Shown here in pieces: positions 17,897 through 26,633 of a stretch of DNA of 61,066 bases (within the stretch, counting starts at the first letter, position 1; the number at the start of each line of letters is the position of its first letter). The position numbers and the translations under genes were made by a program. The notes under the pieces were generated by a model that was not told where the DNA came from, made no database searches, and worked only from the letters and a program-made list of their open reading frames with translations. The stretch comes from Thermus thermamylovorans (GTDB lineage Bacteria > Deinococcota > Deinococci > Deinococcales > Thermaceae). The DNA lies in the NCBI RefSeq assembly GCF_004307015.1, contig NZ_SIJL01000008.1:1-61066 (forward strand). The letters run 5' to 3'.

Positions 17897-18529
17897 TTAT
17901 CCCCGGCGCCCCCTGGGGGCAAAGCGGCGGGCCAGCAGTGCCCCGAAGAGGAACCCCCCCAGGTGGGCCCACCAGGCCACCCCAGGGAGCCCCAAGGCGC
18001 CCTGGAGGAGCTGGAGCAGGGCCCAGTAGCCCAGGTAGAAGCCCGCGGGCAGGGTGACCAAAAAGGGCAGGATCAGGAAGACCAGGGCCACCACGTAGGC
18101 CCGGGGGAAAAGGACGTAGTAGGCCCCGAGGACCGCCGAGACCGCCCCGCTGGCCCCGATCATGGGGATGGGGGAGCCCGGCATGAAAAGCCCCTGGGCC
18201 AGGGCGGCCGCCAAGCCCCCCAGGAGGTAGAAGAGGAGAAAGCCGCCGTGGCCCATGCGGTCCTCCACGTTGTCCCCGAAGACCCAGAGGAACCACATGT
18301 TGGAGAGAATATGAAAGAAACTCCCGTGGAGGAACATGCTGGTGAGGAGGCGGTAGGCCTGCCCCAGGGGGTCCTGGAAGAAGAGGGCCGGGATGAAGCC
18401 ATAGGCCCTCGCCGACCACTCCAGCCCCACGGAAAGCTGCCAGAGGAAGGCCAGGGCGTTGGCCAGGACCAGGGCTTTGACCACCAGGGCCGGCCGGCGG
18501 GCGTGGTTGATGTCGTAGAGGGGGAGCAC
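17897..18529 (-). CDS. Rhomboid-family intramembrane serine protease
   Basis: This 210-residue protein has six predicted helices. The catalytic pair of the family is present: Ser127 in MIGASGAVS and His189 in WWAHLGGFLFG. The upstream HGSFFHILSNMWFLWVFG holds the oxyanion-hole His and Asn. Rhomboids cleave substrates within the membrane. GTG 18529 starts directly after the TAG of the SDH protease gene, so the two membrane proteases are co-transcribed and probably coupled. The substrate is unknown. Confidence 0.9.
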   Translation of the reverse strand: MLPLYDINHARRPALVVKALVLANALAFLWQLSVGLEWSARAYGFIPALFFQDPLGQAYRLLTSMFLHGSFFHILSNMWFLWVFGDNVEDRMGHGGFLLFYLLGGLAAALAQGLFMPGSPIPMIGASGAVSAVLGAYYVLFPRAYVVALVFLILPFLVTLPAGFYLGYWALLQLLQGALGLPGVAWWAHLGGFLFGALLARRFAPRGRRG

Positions 18530-19366
18530 CTACCTCCTCCCTCCGGCCGGCTCCCCCCGGTAGGGGAGGGGCACGTACTGCACGCTGGGCTTACCCCCCT
18601 GGGCCTGGGGGTAAAGGTCCATGAGCTCGTAGACCTCCAGGGGCATCTCCGTGCTCACCGGCAGGCCCATCTCCCGGGCCTGGGTCACGTCGATGGGGTA
18701 GTCGTGGGTCCAGGTGCCCTGGGAGAGGAGGGCGGCCACCGCCTCCGCCCTCTCCTCGGGGAGGTGCCGGAGGAGGAGGCCCTTAACCGTGGCCTTCACC
18801 TGCCTCAAGGCCTTCTCCGCCACGTCCGCCAGGATCAGGGTCTGGTCCTCCACCTCAGCAAGGGGCTTCTTTTCCAGCACCTTCAGGATGCTCGCCGCCG
18901 GGTACTGGCCGAGCTGGGGGTCCACAGGGCCCAAGACGGCGTTCTCGTCCATGACGATCTCGTCCGCGGCCAGGGCGATGAGGGTCCCCCCGGACATGGC
19001 GTAGTGGGGCACGAAGACCGTGACCTTGGCGGGGTGGCGCAGGAGGGCCTCGGCGATCTGCTCCGCGGCCAGGACCAGCCCTCCCGGGGTGTGCAGGACC
19101 AGGTCGATGGGCACGCTCTTGTCGGTGAGGCGAATGGCCCTCAGGACCTGCTCCGAGTCGTCGATGTTGATGAAGCGGGTGATGGGGATGCCGAGGAAGC
19201 TCACCGCCTCCTGCCGGTGGATGAGGGTGATGACCCGGCTCCTGCGCTTCCTCTCCAGCTCGGCGATCTTGCGGGCCCGGGCCCCATAGAGCAGCTGCTG
19301 CTGCAGGTAGGGGGACAGGACGGAGAGGATGAAGAAGAGCCAGAAGAGCTGGAAAAAGATTTCCAT
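18530..19366 (-). CDS. SDH-family membrane serine protease (ClpP fold)
   Basis: This 278-residue protein has an N-terminal membrane helix (residues 3-20), a charged coiled stretch (28-45) and a ClpP/SppA-like fold. LVLHTPGG is the oxyanion strand and Ser125 in HYAMSGGT is the nucleophile; Asp150 (GPVDPQ) and His121 are candidate partners. This matches the SDH (Ser-Asp-His) peptidase family of prokaryotic membrane proteins. It is the first gene of an operon with the rhomboid. A role in membrane-protein quality control fits but is inference. Confidence 0.85.
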   Translation of the reverse strand: MEIFFQLFWLFFILSVLSPYLQQQLLYGARARKIAELERKRRSRVITLIHRQEAVSFLGIPITRFINIDDSEQVLRAIRLTDKSVPIDLVLHTPGGLVLAAEQIAEALLRHPAKVTVFVPHYAMSGGTLIALAADEIVMDENAVLGPVDPQLGQYPAASILKVLEKKPLAEVEDQTLILADVAEKALRQVKATVKGLLLRHLPEERAEAVAALLSQGTWTHDYPIDVTQAREMGLPVSTEMPLEVYELMDLYPQAQGGKPSVQYVPLPYRGEPAGGRR

Positions 19367-19718
19367 AACCCGACCTCTGGCCCTATCCTAGCACCGGGGC
19401 CTGCGGGCCAGCGGGGGCTTGGGCCTCATCCTGCCCCACCCCCATGGGGCCGTCGGCCCAGAGGGCCCCTTCGGGTGGGGCCCCGGTGCGGGGGCAGGCG
19501 CGGCCTCCGCCTCGGGGAGAGGGTTCAGCGGAGGGGGGCCTCACGCGGGACCCCCTTTGGGCCTGGGGTAAAGCCCCCAGCTTGGTTTGGTATCCCCCAC
19601 CGCCTCGAGGTGGAAAGGCACCCCGACCAGATGGCCCCGGGCTCCCGGGCCTCCTCACGGCAGGCTCGCCTTCCCAACCCACCTCAAAGTGCTGGGGTTC
19701 CCGCTTCCCCCTCTACCT
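19367..19718. other. 352-bp stretch without a convincing gene
   Basis: This GC-rich region lies between the SDH protease start and the end of the PsiE-like gene. I see a TAGGAT box about 20 nt before the SDH protease ATG on the minus strand, and a small hairpin with CTGGGG at 19563-19568 and CCCCAG at 19575-19580. The open frames across it have no recognisable protein. A small RNA or a PsiE terminator is possible. Confidence 0.4.
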
Positions 19719-20138
19719 TCACTCCGCCCTCCCCGGGGAGAAGCGCACCGCCAGGGTGCGCCCTAGGACCAGGGCCAGGATGCCCAGGGTCCAGAAGAAG
19801 ACATCGAGGCCGGAAAGCGCCTCGGCGAAGAGGAGGAGGAGAAGCTCCCGCAGGGCCAGGGCCACCCCGATCTCCAGGAGGACGGCCAGGCGCACCCGCT
19901 CCAGCTCGAAGTACTCCACGAAGACCCGCACCAGCTCCAGGACGATGACCAGGGTGAGGACGTTGGTGACGAGCTCCTTGAGGCCCAGGCGCACCGTGGG
20001 CTCGGTGAGGGTGAGGCCGAGCTCCAAGAAGGTGCGCCCCACCCCCACGAAGAGGCCCACGAGGAGGGCCACCACCACCAGGTTGAAGACCAGGCGGGTG
20101 GCCCGGCGGTAGAGGAGGAGGAGGAGGTCCTGGCTCAT
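19719..20138 (-). CDS. PsiE-like membrane protein
   Basis: This 139-residue protein has four predicted helices and resembles the phosphate-starvation-inducible PsiE family (TLVIVLELVRVFVEYFE is the characteristic region). ATG 20138 (MSQDLL) is chosen over an upstream in-frame start at 20156. The role is unknown even in E. coli. A second member of the same family lies at 55148-55582. Confidence 0.7.
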   Translation of the reverse strand: MSQDLLLLLYRRATRLVFNLVVVALLVGLFVGVGRTFLELGLTLTEPTVRLGLKELVTNVLTLVIVLELVRVFVEYFELERVRLAVLLEIGVALALRELLLLLFAEALSGLDVFFWTLGILALVLGRTLAVRFSPGRAE

Positions 20139-20201
20139 GGGTGGCGCCCGCTCCAAGCCCGCAGGGGGCCTCTGGAGGACGGCCCCCTGGCCTTCCAGCG
20201 G

Positions 20202-20615
20202 CTACTCCCCCTGGATGGGGATCCGCACCGGGGGCTCGTGGGGGCGCTTTTCCCGGGGGATGCGCACCTCCAGCACCCCCTTGCCGAGCCGGGCCTCGAG
20301 GCCTTCCCTCTTGGCGTCCTTGGGGAGGAGGTAAGCGCGGTAGATGCGCCCGTAGACGATCTCCGAGAGGTGCTTGGTGCGCTTTTCCTCCCGTTTCTCC
20401 CCCTCCACCACCAGCTGGTCCCCCTCCAGGCGCACCTCCAGGTTCTCCGGGCCCAGGCCCGGCACTTCCACCCGCAACAGGTAGTGGTCCTCCCCCTCCT
20501 GGAGCTCGGAAAGGGGCTCCAGGGTCTCGCCCTCCTCCTTGAAGGCCCGGTCCAGGGCTTCCTCCAGGGCCTTGCGCACCCGGTTTCTGCCGAAGGGCCA
20601 GAGCTTTTCTAGCAT
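20202..20615 (-). CDS. Small heat-shock protein Hsp20 (first copy)
   Basis: This 137-residue alpha-crystallin-type chaperone has the domain core HYLLRVEVPGLGPENLEV through GKGVLEVRIP, and a C-terminal I-x-I-type tail (RIPIQGE). AAAGGAGG precedes ATG 20615. It holds denaturing proteins for refolding by DnaK and ClpB, both encoded nearby. It is only about 23% identical by eye to the second Hsp20 at 21928-22350, so this is not a recent duplication. Confidence 0.9.
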   Translation of the reverse strand: MLEKLWPFGRNRVRKALEEALDRAFKEEGETLEPLSELQEGEDHYLLRVEVPGLGPENLEVRLEGDQLVVEGEKREEKRTKHLSEIVYGRIYRAYLLPKDAKREGLEARLGKGVLEVRIPREKRPHEPPVRIPIQGE

Positions 20616-20716
20616 GGTCCGCCTCCTTTGGGTCCCCACGGGGTCCGGCCGCCTCCGCCGCACCCCTTGCCCTCCCCATCCTGCGGAGGTCCTCGCCTCC
20701 CTCCGCTGGGGTGCGG

Positions 20717-21145
20717 TCACTCCGTCCAGCGGCCCCGGAGGAGCTTTTCCGTCTCCTCCTTGTGCCGGGTCTCCTCGGAGATGATCTCGTGCAGGTCGTT
20801 GGCCAGGCCGTAGTCCCCCAGGGCCTCGGCCTGCTTCATCCGCTCCACGTAGCGGGCGATGGTCTCGGTCTCCGCCTTTAGGATGGCCTCCAGCATGGCC
20901 CGGGGCCCCTCGGCCTCGGGCACGGGGGCCGGGAGGGTGGTGGGCTTGCCCCCCAGGGCGGCGATCTTGTCCGCCAGGAGCTGGGCGTGGCGCAGCTCGT
21001 CCTGGATCTCCCCCAGGAAGAACTCCTTGAGCTCCCCGCGGTGGATGCCGGTCACCGTGGCTGCGTAGGTGATGTACTGCAGGATGGCCGCGTACTCGTG
21101 GGCCAGGTCCAGGTTCAGTCCTTGGATCAGGGTTTCCCTGTCCAT
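20717..21145 (-). CDS. Ferritin-like di-iron protein (bacterioferritin/Dps type)
   Basis: This 142-residue four-helix protein has the ferritin-like metal pattern: Glu17 (LAHEYAAILQY), Glu46/Glu50 and His53 (EIQDELRHA), then EAETETI and EIISEETRHKE in the later helices. It may store iron or act as a peroxidase. AAGGAGG lies before the ATG. It is placed between two stress genes and probably belongs to the same stress regulon. Confidence 0.85.
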   Translation of the reverse strand: MDRETLIQGLNLDLAHEYAAILQYITYAATVTGIHRGELKEFFLGEIQDELRHAQLLADKIAALGGKPTTLPAPVPEAEGPRAMLEAILKAETETIARYVERMKQAEALGDYGLANDLHEIISEETRHKEETEKLLRGRWTE

Positions 21146-21186
21146 GCCGCCTCCTTTCTCAGCTCTCCTCAGCTGCCCTCAGGATC

Positions 21187-21873
21187 CTAGCGCACGTTCC
21201 CTGTTTCCAGCTTTCGGGCCTTCAGGTCCAAGAGGCTGTACTCCCCCTCAGAAAGGTCCCCAGGCACCACCACCCAGCTGGCCCCCAGGGTCTCGTGCTT
21301 CTGCCCCTTCCCGGCCACGATGACCAGGAGGGGGTTGTGGGTCTTGACCAGGTGGGCCACCTCGTGGGAGCCCGCCTCCCCCAGGCCCTTGTGGTGGGGC
21401 AGGGTGTGGAAGAGGAAGATCCTGGGGTAGTCCTTGAGTTCCCAAAGCGCCTTCAGGTGGTACTCCGCCACCCAGGCGGGGTAGCGCAGGGCCTCCTTTT
21501 CCTCGGGTTCCCCCTCCTCGGCGATGGCCCCGCCCATCCCCGCCACCAGGTAGGGCCCCTTCCAGAAGGTGAAGGTCTCGTGCACGTTGCGCATGTGGGG
21601 ATGGACCAGCTCCACGTTGGCCGCCTCCCGGAGGTAGTCCCAGATGGGGGCGTCCTCGGGCCCGGGGATGTAGGCGGTGGGCAGGTGGGCTTCGGCCAGG
21701 AGGCGGAAAAGGGCGGCGTAGTCCCGCCCCTTGGCCGTCTTGGGCATGAGGTTGCCGAGGACCGCCAGGGCGTCCGCCCCGGTGTCTGGGGCCAGCCGCA
21801 CCAGGCGCTCCAGGGCCTCGAGGTCGCCCATGGGGTTGGAGGTGGCCAGGATGTACCGCACCGTGCGCCGCAT
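21187..21873 (-). CDS. Calcineurin-like phosphoesterase, TT1561 type
   Basis: I recognise this 228-residue protein as the orthologue of T. thermophilus TT1561, a structurally solved protein of the metallophosphoesterase fold. The usual metal motifs are degraded: ILATSNPMGD replaces the GDxHG-type start, and ALAVLGNLMP replaces GDxVDRG. LFHTLPHHKG is the His-containing part. Activity and substrate are therefore uncertain. AAGGAGGG precedes the ATG. Confidence 0.85.
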   Translation of the reverse strand: MRRTVRYILATSNPMGDLEALERLVRLAPDTGADALAVLGNLMPKTAKGRDYAALFRLLAEAHLPTAYIPGPEDAPIWDYLREAANVELVHPHMRNVHETFTFWKGPYLVAGMGGAIAEEGEPEEKEALRYPAWVAEYHLKALWELKDYPRIFLFHTLPHHKGLGEAGSHEVAHLVKTHNPLLVIVAGKGQKHETLGASWVVVPGDLSEGEYSLLDLKARKLETGNVR

Positions 21874-21927
21874 GGTTCCCTCCTTTCCGGTCCCAGGCCG
21901 CCTCCAAAGGGCCTGGGGCCGAATCCG

Positions 21928-22350
21928 CTACTCCACCTGCACCTGGATCCTCTTGGGCCGGGTCTCCTCTGCCCTGGGCACCAGGAGGTGCAGGACCCCG
22001 TGGCGGAAGCGGGCCTGCACCCGGGAGAGGTCGTAGGTGCTGGGCACGTTGAAGCCCCGGGCGAAGGTCCCGTAGGGGCCCTCCAGGCGGTGGTAGGTGG
22101 TGCCCTCCCGTTTTTCGAAGGGCCGCTCGGCCTTCACGGAGAGCACCCCCTCCTCGGCCACCACCTCCACCTTTTCCGGCTCCACCCCGGGCAGGTAGAC
22201 GAAGAGGTGGAGCCCCTCGCCGTCCTCCACCACGTCCACGCTGGGGGCGTAGACCCGGGGCCCCTGCTGCGGGGTGCCGAAGGCCCGCGCCAGGCGCTCC
22301 TGCAGCTCCTCCAGCTCCTTGAAAGGGTCAAACCGGATCACTTCCCTCAC
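21928..22350 (-). CDS. Small heat-shock protein Hsp20 (second copy)
   Basis: This 140-residue protein has an alpha-crystallin domain (PSVDVVEDGEGLHLFVYLPG, FARGFNVPSTYDLSRVQARF, HGVLHLLVPRAEE). It starts 4 nt after the stop of the BaeRF-like gene, with AGGAGGTGAGG before the ATG, so the two are translated from one mRNA. This puts that otherwise unknown gene firmly in the heat-stress regulon. Confidence 0.9.
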   Translation of the reverse strand: MREVIRFDPFKELEELQERLARAFGTPQQGPRVYAPSVDVVEDGEGLHLFVYLPGVEPEKVEVVAEEGVLSVKAERPFEKREGTTYHRLEGPYGTFARGFNVPSTYDLSRVQARFRHGVLHLLVPRAEETRPKRIQVQVE

Positions 22351-22354
22351 CTCC

Positions 22355-23467
22355 TTACCACCTCAAGAGCGCGGCCATGCCTCCGCGCTCAAGAAGCCCC
22401 TTTTGCGCTTCCCCGTGGACGAACTCCAGCCTCGTGCCGTAGGCCTCGGCGAGGCCCGGGATCACCAGGGCCAGGGGTTTCTCCTCCGGGCCCTGGCAGG
22501 GGGCCTCCTCCGGGCGGGGGTACACCCCTTCCGGGCAGACGTACACCCGGGCCTCGGGCACCCAGGGGAGGGCCAGGAGGTGGACCCGCCCCTCCTGGAG
22601 GAGGGCGAGGACCTCGGGGCCGAAGACCCCCCGCTCCTCCAGGAGGCGGAGGAGGGCCGCCTCCTCCTCCCGCTCCGCCTGGGCCAGGACCTCCTCCACC
22701 CGCTTGAGCACCTCCCCCGGCCGGGCCCCCGGGCTTTGCAGGGAGGGGAGGCGGGCCGCCACCCGCTCCCCCAGGTGCCGGGGCAGGAAGCCCTCGAAGA
22801 GGCGCACCGGGACCTCGGGGCCCATGAGGATGAGCCGCCTGGCCCCTTCCTCCTCCACCGCCCTTTCCAGGAGGCGGGCCACCTCCTTGTAGAAGCGCAC
22901 CTGCCAGGCCTCGAGGCGGCTTTGGAAAAGGTCCATGCCCGCCCCGCCGGAATGCCGTCCCTGCTGGAGCCTGCGCCCCTCCCGGCTCAGGGTGATCTCC
23001 CGCCACAAGGAGGGGTCCAGGGCCAAGAAGGCGTCCTCCCGCTCGGCGATCTCCCCCATGTGGACGGTGAAAAAGCGCCAGCGCTCCCCGTCCACGTAGA
23101 CCACCCCGTAGCGCTCGTACTCGTCCAGGGCGAAGAGGAGGGGGGCCAGGAAGGGCTCGCCGTAGTGGGCCAAGACCCCGTCCACCAGGGGAAAGTCCAC
23201 GTGAAACTCGTAGCTCTCCAAAAACCCCTCCCCGGCGAAGAGGGCCCGGGTCCGCCCCCTGGGGGGCTCGTCCAGGCGCAGGAGCACCTCCTTGGCCACC
23301 CCTTCCGGCACCCCCAGCTCCTTCATGGCCGCCTTGGCCCGGAGGGCGTAGGCCTTGCCCGCGTTCTCCTCCCGGGTGGGGTGGGTGTCCAGGTAAAGGG
23401 AGAGCAGGGGGCCCTCCCTCTGGGGTAGGGTTTCCTTGAGGTAGCGGATCTCCTCCTTGGTCAGCAT
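22355..23467 (-). CDS. BaeRF/VLRF1-like protein (release-factor-1 fold)
   Basis: This 370-residue protein resembles the bacterial BaeRF/VLRF1 proteins, relatives of archaeo-eukaryotic eRF1 and Vms1. LLSLYLDTHPTREEN near the start and the VVYVDGERWRFFTVHMGEI strand match the family. Where the peptidyl hydrolase loop is expected the protein has HSGGAGMDLFQSR (Gly174-Gly175-Ala176), so the Gln of GGQ is missing. Known members are proposed to act on stalled ribosomes. It sits between a ferritin-like gene and hsp20, ahead of clpB. Homology is judged by motif memory only. Confidence 0.6.
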   Translation of the reverse strand: MLTKEEIRYLKETLPQREGPLLSLYLDTHPTREENAGKAYALRAKAAMKELGVPEGVAKEVLLRLDEPPRGRTRALFAGEGFLESYEFHVDFPLVDGVLAHYGEPFLAPLLFALDEYERYGVVYVDGERWRFFTVHMGEIAEREDAFLALDPSLWREITLSREGRRLQQGRHSGGAGMDLFQSRLEAWQVRFYKEVARLLERAVEEEGARRLILMGPEVPVRLFEGFLPRHLGERVAARLPSLQSPGARPGEVLKRVEEVLAQAEREEEAALLRLLEERGVFGPEVLALLQEGRVHLLALPWVPEARVYVCPEGVYPRPEEAPCQGPEEKPLALVIPGLAEAYGTRLEFVHGEAQKGLLERGGMAALLRW

Positions 23468-23476
23468 GGCTTCCTC

Positions 23477-23854
23477 CTAGATGCGCTTCAGGACCTGGCG
23501 GAGGGCCTCCTGGTTGAGCCTCTCCTCCTGGCCCAACCGGGTGAAGAGGGCTTCCAGCTCCGGATCGGGGAAGGTGCTCTCCAGGTAGTAGGCCCGCTCC
23601 AACCCTTCCTCGGCCAGCAGGCGCACCAGGGCTTCCCAGCCTGCCTCCTCCGCCCTGGGGGTGGGAGGGAGGGGGGCCCCAAGGCGGCGGAGGGCCTCGG
23701 CCAGAGCTTCTGCGTGGGCCCGCTCCCGCTTTGCCACCTCCAGGAGGAGGGCCTTGAGGTGGGGGTAGGGCACCCCCTCCGCCGCCCTTTCCGCCCGCAG
23801 GGCGTCCAAAAGCTCGTCCTGGTAGGCCTTCTTGAGCACCTCCACCACGTCCAT
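23477..23854 (-). CDS. Rubrerythrin/ferritin-like helical protein
   Basis: This 125-residue all-helical protein has a Glu/His spacing like the ferritin superfamily: AYQDELLDALRAE, then EVAKRERAHAEALAEAL, then LEEGLERAYYLEST and RLGQEERLNQEAL. It lies 12 nt after clpB on the same strand, and 9 nt before the BaeRF-like gene, so it is probably part of the clpB transcript. It could be an iron or peroxide-handling protein. The second half is less regular than in true rubrerythrin, and there is no rubredoxin domain. Confidence 0.65.
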   Translation of the reverse strand: MDVVEVLKKAYQDELLDALRAERAAEGVPYPHLKALLLEVAKRERAHAEALAEALRRLGAPLPPTPRAEEAGWEALVRLLAEEGLERAYYLESTFPDPELEALFTRLGQEERLNQEALRQVLKRI

Positions 23855-23866
23855 GGGGTCGCCTCC

Positions 23867-26431
23867 CTAGGCTTCCACCCGCTCAGGGGTGCGGAAGGTG
23901 AGGCCCAGAGGCCCAGCCTCCACCACCACCTTGTCCCCCTCCCGCACCTCCCCGGCCAGGATCTTCTTGGCCAGGGGGGTTTCCAGCTCCCGCCCGATCA
24001 CCCGCTTGAGGGGCCGGGCGCCGAAGACCGGGTCGAAGCCCCTTTCGGCCAGGAAGTCCTTGGCCCCTTCGGTGAGCTCCAGGGCGATGCGCCGTTCCGC
24101 AAGGCGGGCCCGGAGGCCCTGGAGCTGGATCTCCACGATCTGGCGGATCTGCTCCTTGGTAAGCGGCCGGAAGACCACGGTCTCGTCCAGGCGGTTCAGG
24201 AACTCGGGGCGGAAGTGCCGTTGCAACACGGCGAAGACCTCCTCCCGGATGCGCTCGTAGGGCCAGCCCTTCTGGATGCCCTCGAGGATCAGGGGGCTTC
24301 CCAGGTTGGAGGTGAGGATGATCACCGTGTTGCGGAAGTCCACGGTGCGCCCGTGGGAGTCGGTGAGGCGGCCGTCGTCCAGGATCTGCAGGAGGAGGTT
24401 GAAGACGTCGGGGTGGGCCTTCTCGATCTCGTCGAAGAGGATGACCGTGTAGGGCCGCCGCCGCACCGCCTCGGTGAGCTGCCCCCCCTCCTCGTAGCCC
24501 ACGTAGCCGGGCGGGGCCCCGATGAGGCGGCTTACCGCGTGCTTTTCCATGTACTCCGTCATGTCGATGCGCACCATGGCCTCCTCGGTGTCGAAGAGGG
24601 TGGCGGCCAGGGTCTTGGCCAGCTCGGTCTTGCCCACCCCCGTGGGGCCCAGGAAGAGGAAGCTCCCGATGGGGCGGTTCGGGTCCTTGAGGCCCGCCCG
24701 GGCCCGGCGTATGGCGTCGGCCACGGCCCGGATGGCCTCCTCCTGCCCCACCACCCGCCGGTGGAGCTCGTCCTCAAGCCGCAAAAGCTTCTCCCTTTCC
24801 CCTTCCAGGAGCTTGGAGACGGGGATCCCCGTCCAGCGGGAGACGATCTCGGCGATGTCCTCCTCGGTTACCTCCAGGCGCACGAAGCGGGCGTTTCTGA
24901 GCCTTTCGGAGAGGGCCTCCACCTCGGCCTCGAGGCGGGGAAGCTCCCCGTAGCGGAGCTCGGCGGCCCGGTTCAGGTCGTACTGGCGTTCGGCCAGCTC
25001 GATCTGCCGCCTTACCTCGTCCAGGCGGTGCTGGGCCTCGCGGAGCCGCTTCAGGACCTCCCGTTCCGCCTCCCACTCCCTTTTGAGCTTTTCGATCTCC
25101 TGGGTGAGGGTGGCGATCTCCCCTTCGATGGCCTTCAGGCGCTCCAGGGAGTCGGGGTCCTTCTCCTTCTTGAGGGCCTCACGCTCAATCTCCAGCTGGA
25201 GCTTCTTGCGCTCCAGGGTATCGATGGCCTCCGGGGCGCTTTCCAGGGCCATGCGCAGGCGGGCCGCCGCCTCGTCCACCAGGTCGATGGCCTTGTCGGG
25301 GAGGCGCCTTTCCGTGATGTAGCGGTGGGAGAGGACCGCCGCCGCCACCAGGGCCGGGTCGGAGATGCGCACCCCGTGGTGCACCTCGTACTTCTCCTTG
25401 ATGCCCCGCAGGATGGAGATGGTCTCCTCCACGCTGGGCTCGTCCACGTAGACGGGCTGGAAGCGCCTTTCCAAGGCGGGGTCCTTCTCGATCTCCCGGT
25501 ACTCGTCCAGGGTGGTGGCCCCGATGAGCCTCAGCTCCCCCCGGGCCAGGGCGGGCTTCAGCATGTTGCCCGCATCCACCGCGCCTTCGGCCTTGCCCGC
25601 CCCTACCACGGTGTGGAGCTCGTCGATGAAGAGGATGATCTCCCCTTGGCTCCCCACCACCTCCTGGATCACCGCCTTCAGGCGCTCCTCAAACTCGCCC
25701 CGGTACTTGGCCCCGGCCAGGAGGGAGCCCATCTGCAAGGAGATGAGGCGCTTGCCCTTTAAGCCTTCCGGCACATCCCCCTTCACGATCCGCTGGGCCA
25801 GGCCCTCCACGATGGCGGTTTTGCCCACCCCCGGCTCGCCGATGAGCACGGGGTTGTTCTTGGTGCGGCGGAGGAGGATCTGAATGGTGCGCCTGATCTC
25901 CTCGTCGCGGCCGATGACCGGGTCCAGCTTGCCCTCGGCGGCGAGCCGGGTCAGGTCGATGCCGTACTGCTCCAGGGCGTTGTAGGTGCTTTCCGCGTGT
26001 TCCGTCTGCACGGTCTTACCTCCTCTGAGTTCTTGCAGGGCCTTCTTCAAGGCTTCCAGCCCTGGGAGGCCGGGGGTGGCCTCCGCCAAGGCCAGGACCA
26101 GGGTGTCCAGGGCCACGAAGCGGTCCTTAAGCTCCTCCATGAGGGCCTCGGCCCGGCCAAAAACCCCGGAGAGCCGGGGGGTCAGGTACTGCCCGCCCTC
26201 CGCTCCCTCCACCCGGGGCAGGCGGGCAAGCTCCTTCTCTTGGCTCTCTTTCAAGGCCTTGGGGTCTACCCCGGCTTTTTCCAAAAGCCTCCAGGCCAGG
26301 CCGGAGGGATCCCGCAGGAGCACCGCCCAAAGGTGGGGCAGGTCGATGGCTTGGTGCCGCATCTGCCGGGCCAGGACCTGCGCCTGGGCCAGGGTCTCGC
26401 GGGCGGCTTGCGTCCAGCGTTCCAGGTTCAT
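23867..26431 (-). CDS. clpB: ClpB disaggregase
   Basis: This 854-residue Hsp104/ClpB protein pulls polypeptides from aggregates with DnaK. The N domain (residues 1-140) is followed by AAA-1 (Walker A GEPGVGKT near 198-205), the coiled-coil M domain (about 395-520) and AAA-2 ([15 protein letters not shown] near 595-605). Pore loops include [11 protein letters not shown] and GYVGYEEGG. The length equals that of T. thermophilus ClpB. It has its own strong promoter (26456-26484) with a HAIR-like inverted repeat, and lies downstream of dafA. Confidence 0.97.
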   Translation of the reverse strand: MNLERWTQAARETLAQAQVLARQMRHQAIDLPHLWAVLLRDPSGLAWRLLEKAGVDPKALKESQEKELARLPRVEGAEGGQYLTPRLSGVFGRAEALMEELKDRFVALDTLVLALAEATPGLPGLEALKKALQELRGGKTVQTEHAESTYNALEQYGIDLTRLAAEGKLDPVIGRDEEIRRTIQILLRRTKNNPVLIGEPGVGKTAIVEGLAQRIVKGDVPEGLKGKRLISLQMGSLLAGAKYRGEFEERLKAVIQEVVGSQGEIILFIDELHTVVGAGKAEGAVDAGNMLKPALARGELRLIGATTLDEYREIEKDPALERRFQPVYVDEPSVEETISILRGIKEKYEVHHGVRISDPALVAAAVLSHRYITERRLPDKAIDLVDEAAARLRMALESAPEAIDTLERKKLQLEIEREALKKEKDPDSLERLKAIEGEIATLTQEIEKLKREWEAEREVLKRLREAQHRLDEVRRQIELAERQYDLNRAAELRYGELPRLEAEVEALSERLRNARFVRLEVTEEDIAEIVSRWTGIPVSKLLEGEREKLLRLEDELHRRVVGQEEAIRAVADAIRRARAGLKDPNRPIGSFLFLGPTGVGKTELAKTLAATLFDTEEAMVRIDMTEYMEKHAVSRLIGAPPGYVGYEEGGQLTEAVRRRPYTVILFDEIEKAHPDVFNLLLQILDDGRLTDSHGRTVDFRNTVIILTSNLGSPLILEGIQKGWPYERIREEVFAVLQRHFRPEFLNRLDETVVFRPLTKEQIRQIVEIQLQGLRARLAERRIALELTEGAKDFLAERGFDPVFGARPLKRVIGRELETPLAKKILAGEVREGDKVVVEAGPLGLTFRTPERVEA

Positions 26432-26455
26432 ACCCCTTTGCCTCCTACTAGCTCG

Positions 26456-26485
26456 ATCATATCACTTGATAAAGCCAATGTCAAG
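26456..26485 (-). promoter_or_regulatory. clpB promoter with HAIR-like inverted repeat
   Basis: On the minus strand TTGACA (26484-26479), a 17-bp spacer and TATGAT (26461-26456) make a near-consensus promoter. The repeat CTTGATA-N7-TGTCAAG (26465-26485, 21 bp) covers the -35 box and most of the spacer. Its CTTGA...TCAAG arms and spacing match the HspR element HAIR (CTTGAGT-N7-ACTCAAG). A TATAAT at 26571-26566 could be a second, upstream -10. Confidence 0.75.
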
Positions 26486-26633
26486 CAATCTATAAGCATA
26501 AAGTGGAACACCCTGTGTTGCGGAGAGGTTCGCCCAACGGAGAGATGCCAGCGCGTTCTGCCCTGATTATAGGGGAAAGGGGGGCGAGGGATGTCCCGAT
26601 TCCTGAACCGCCTCGAGGAGAAACGCCAGGGCT

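Noticed and set aside
17963-19948. A 661-residue + strand frame through the rhomboid and SDH protease genes.
   Set aside because: The minus-strand proteins have intact catalytic motifs; the + frame has no recognisable domain.
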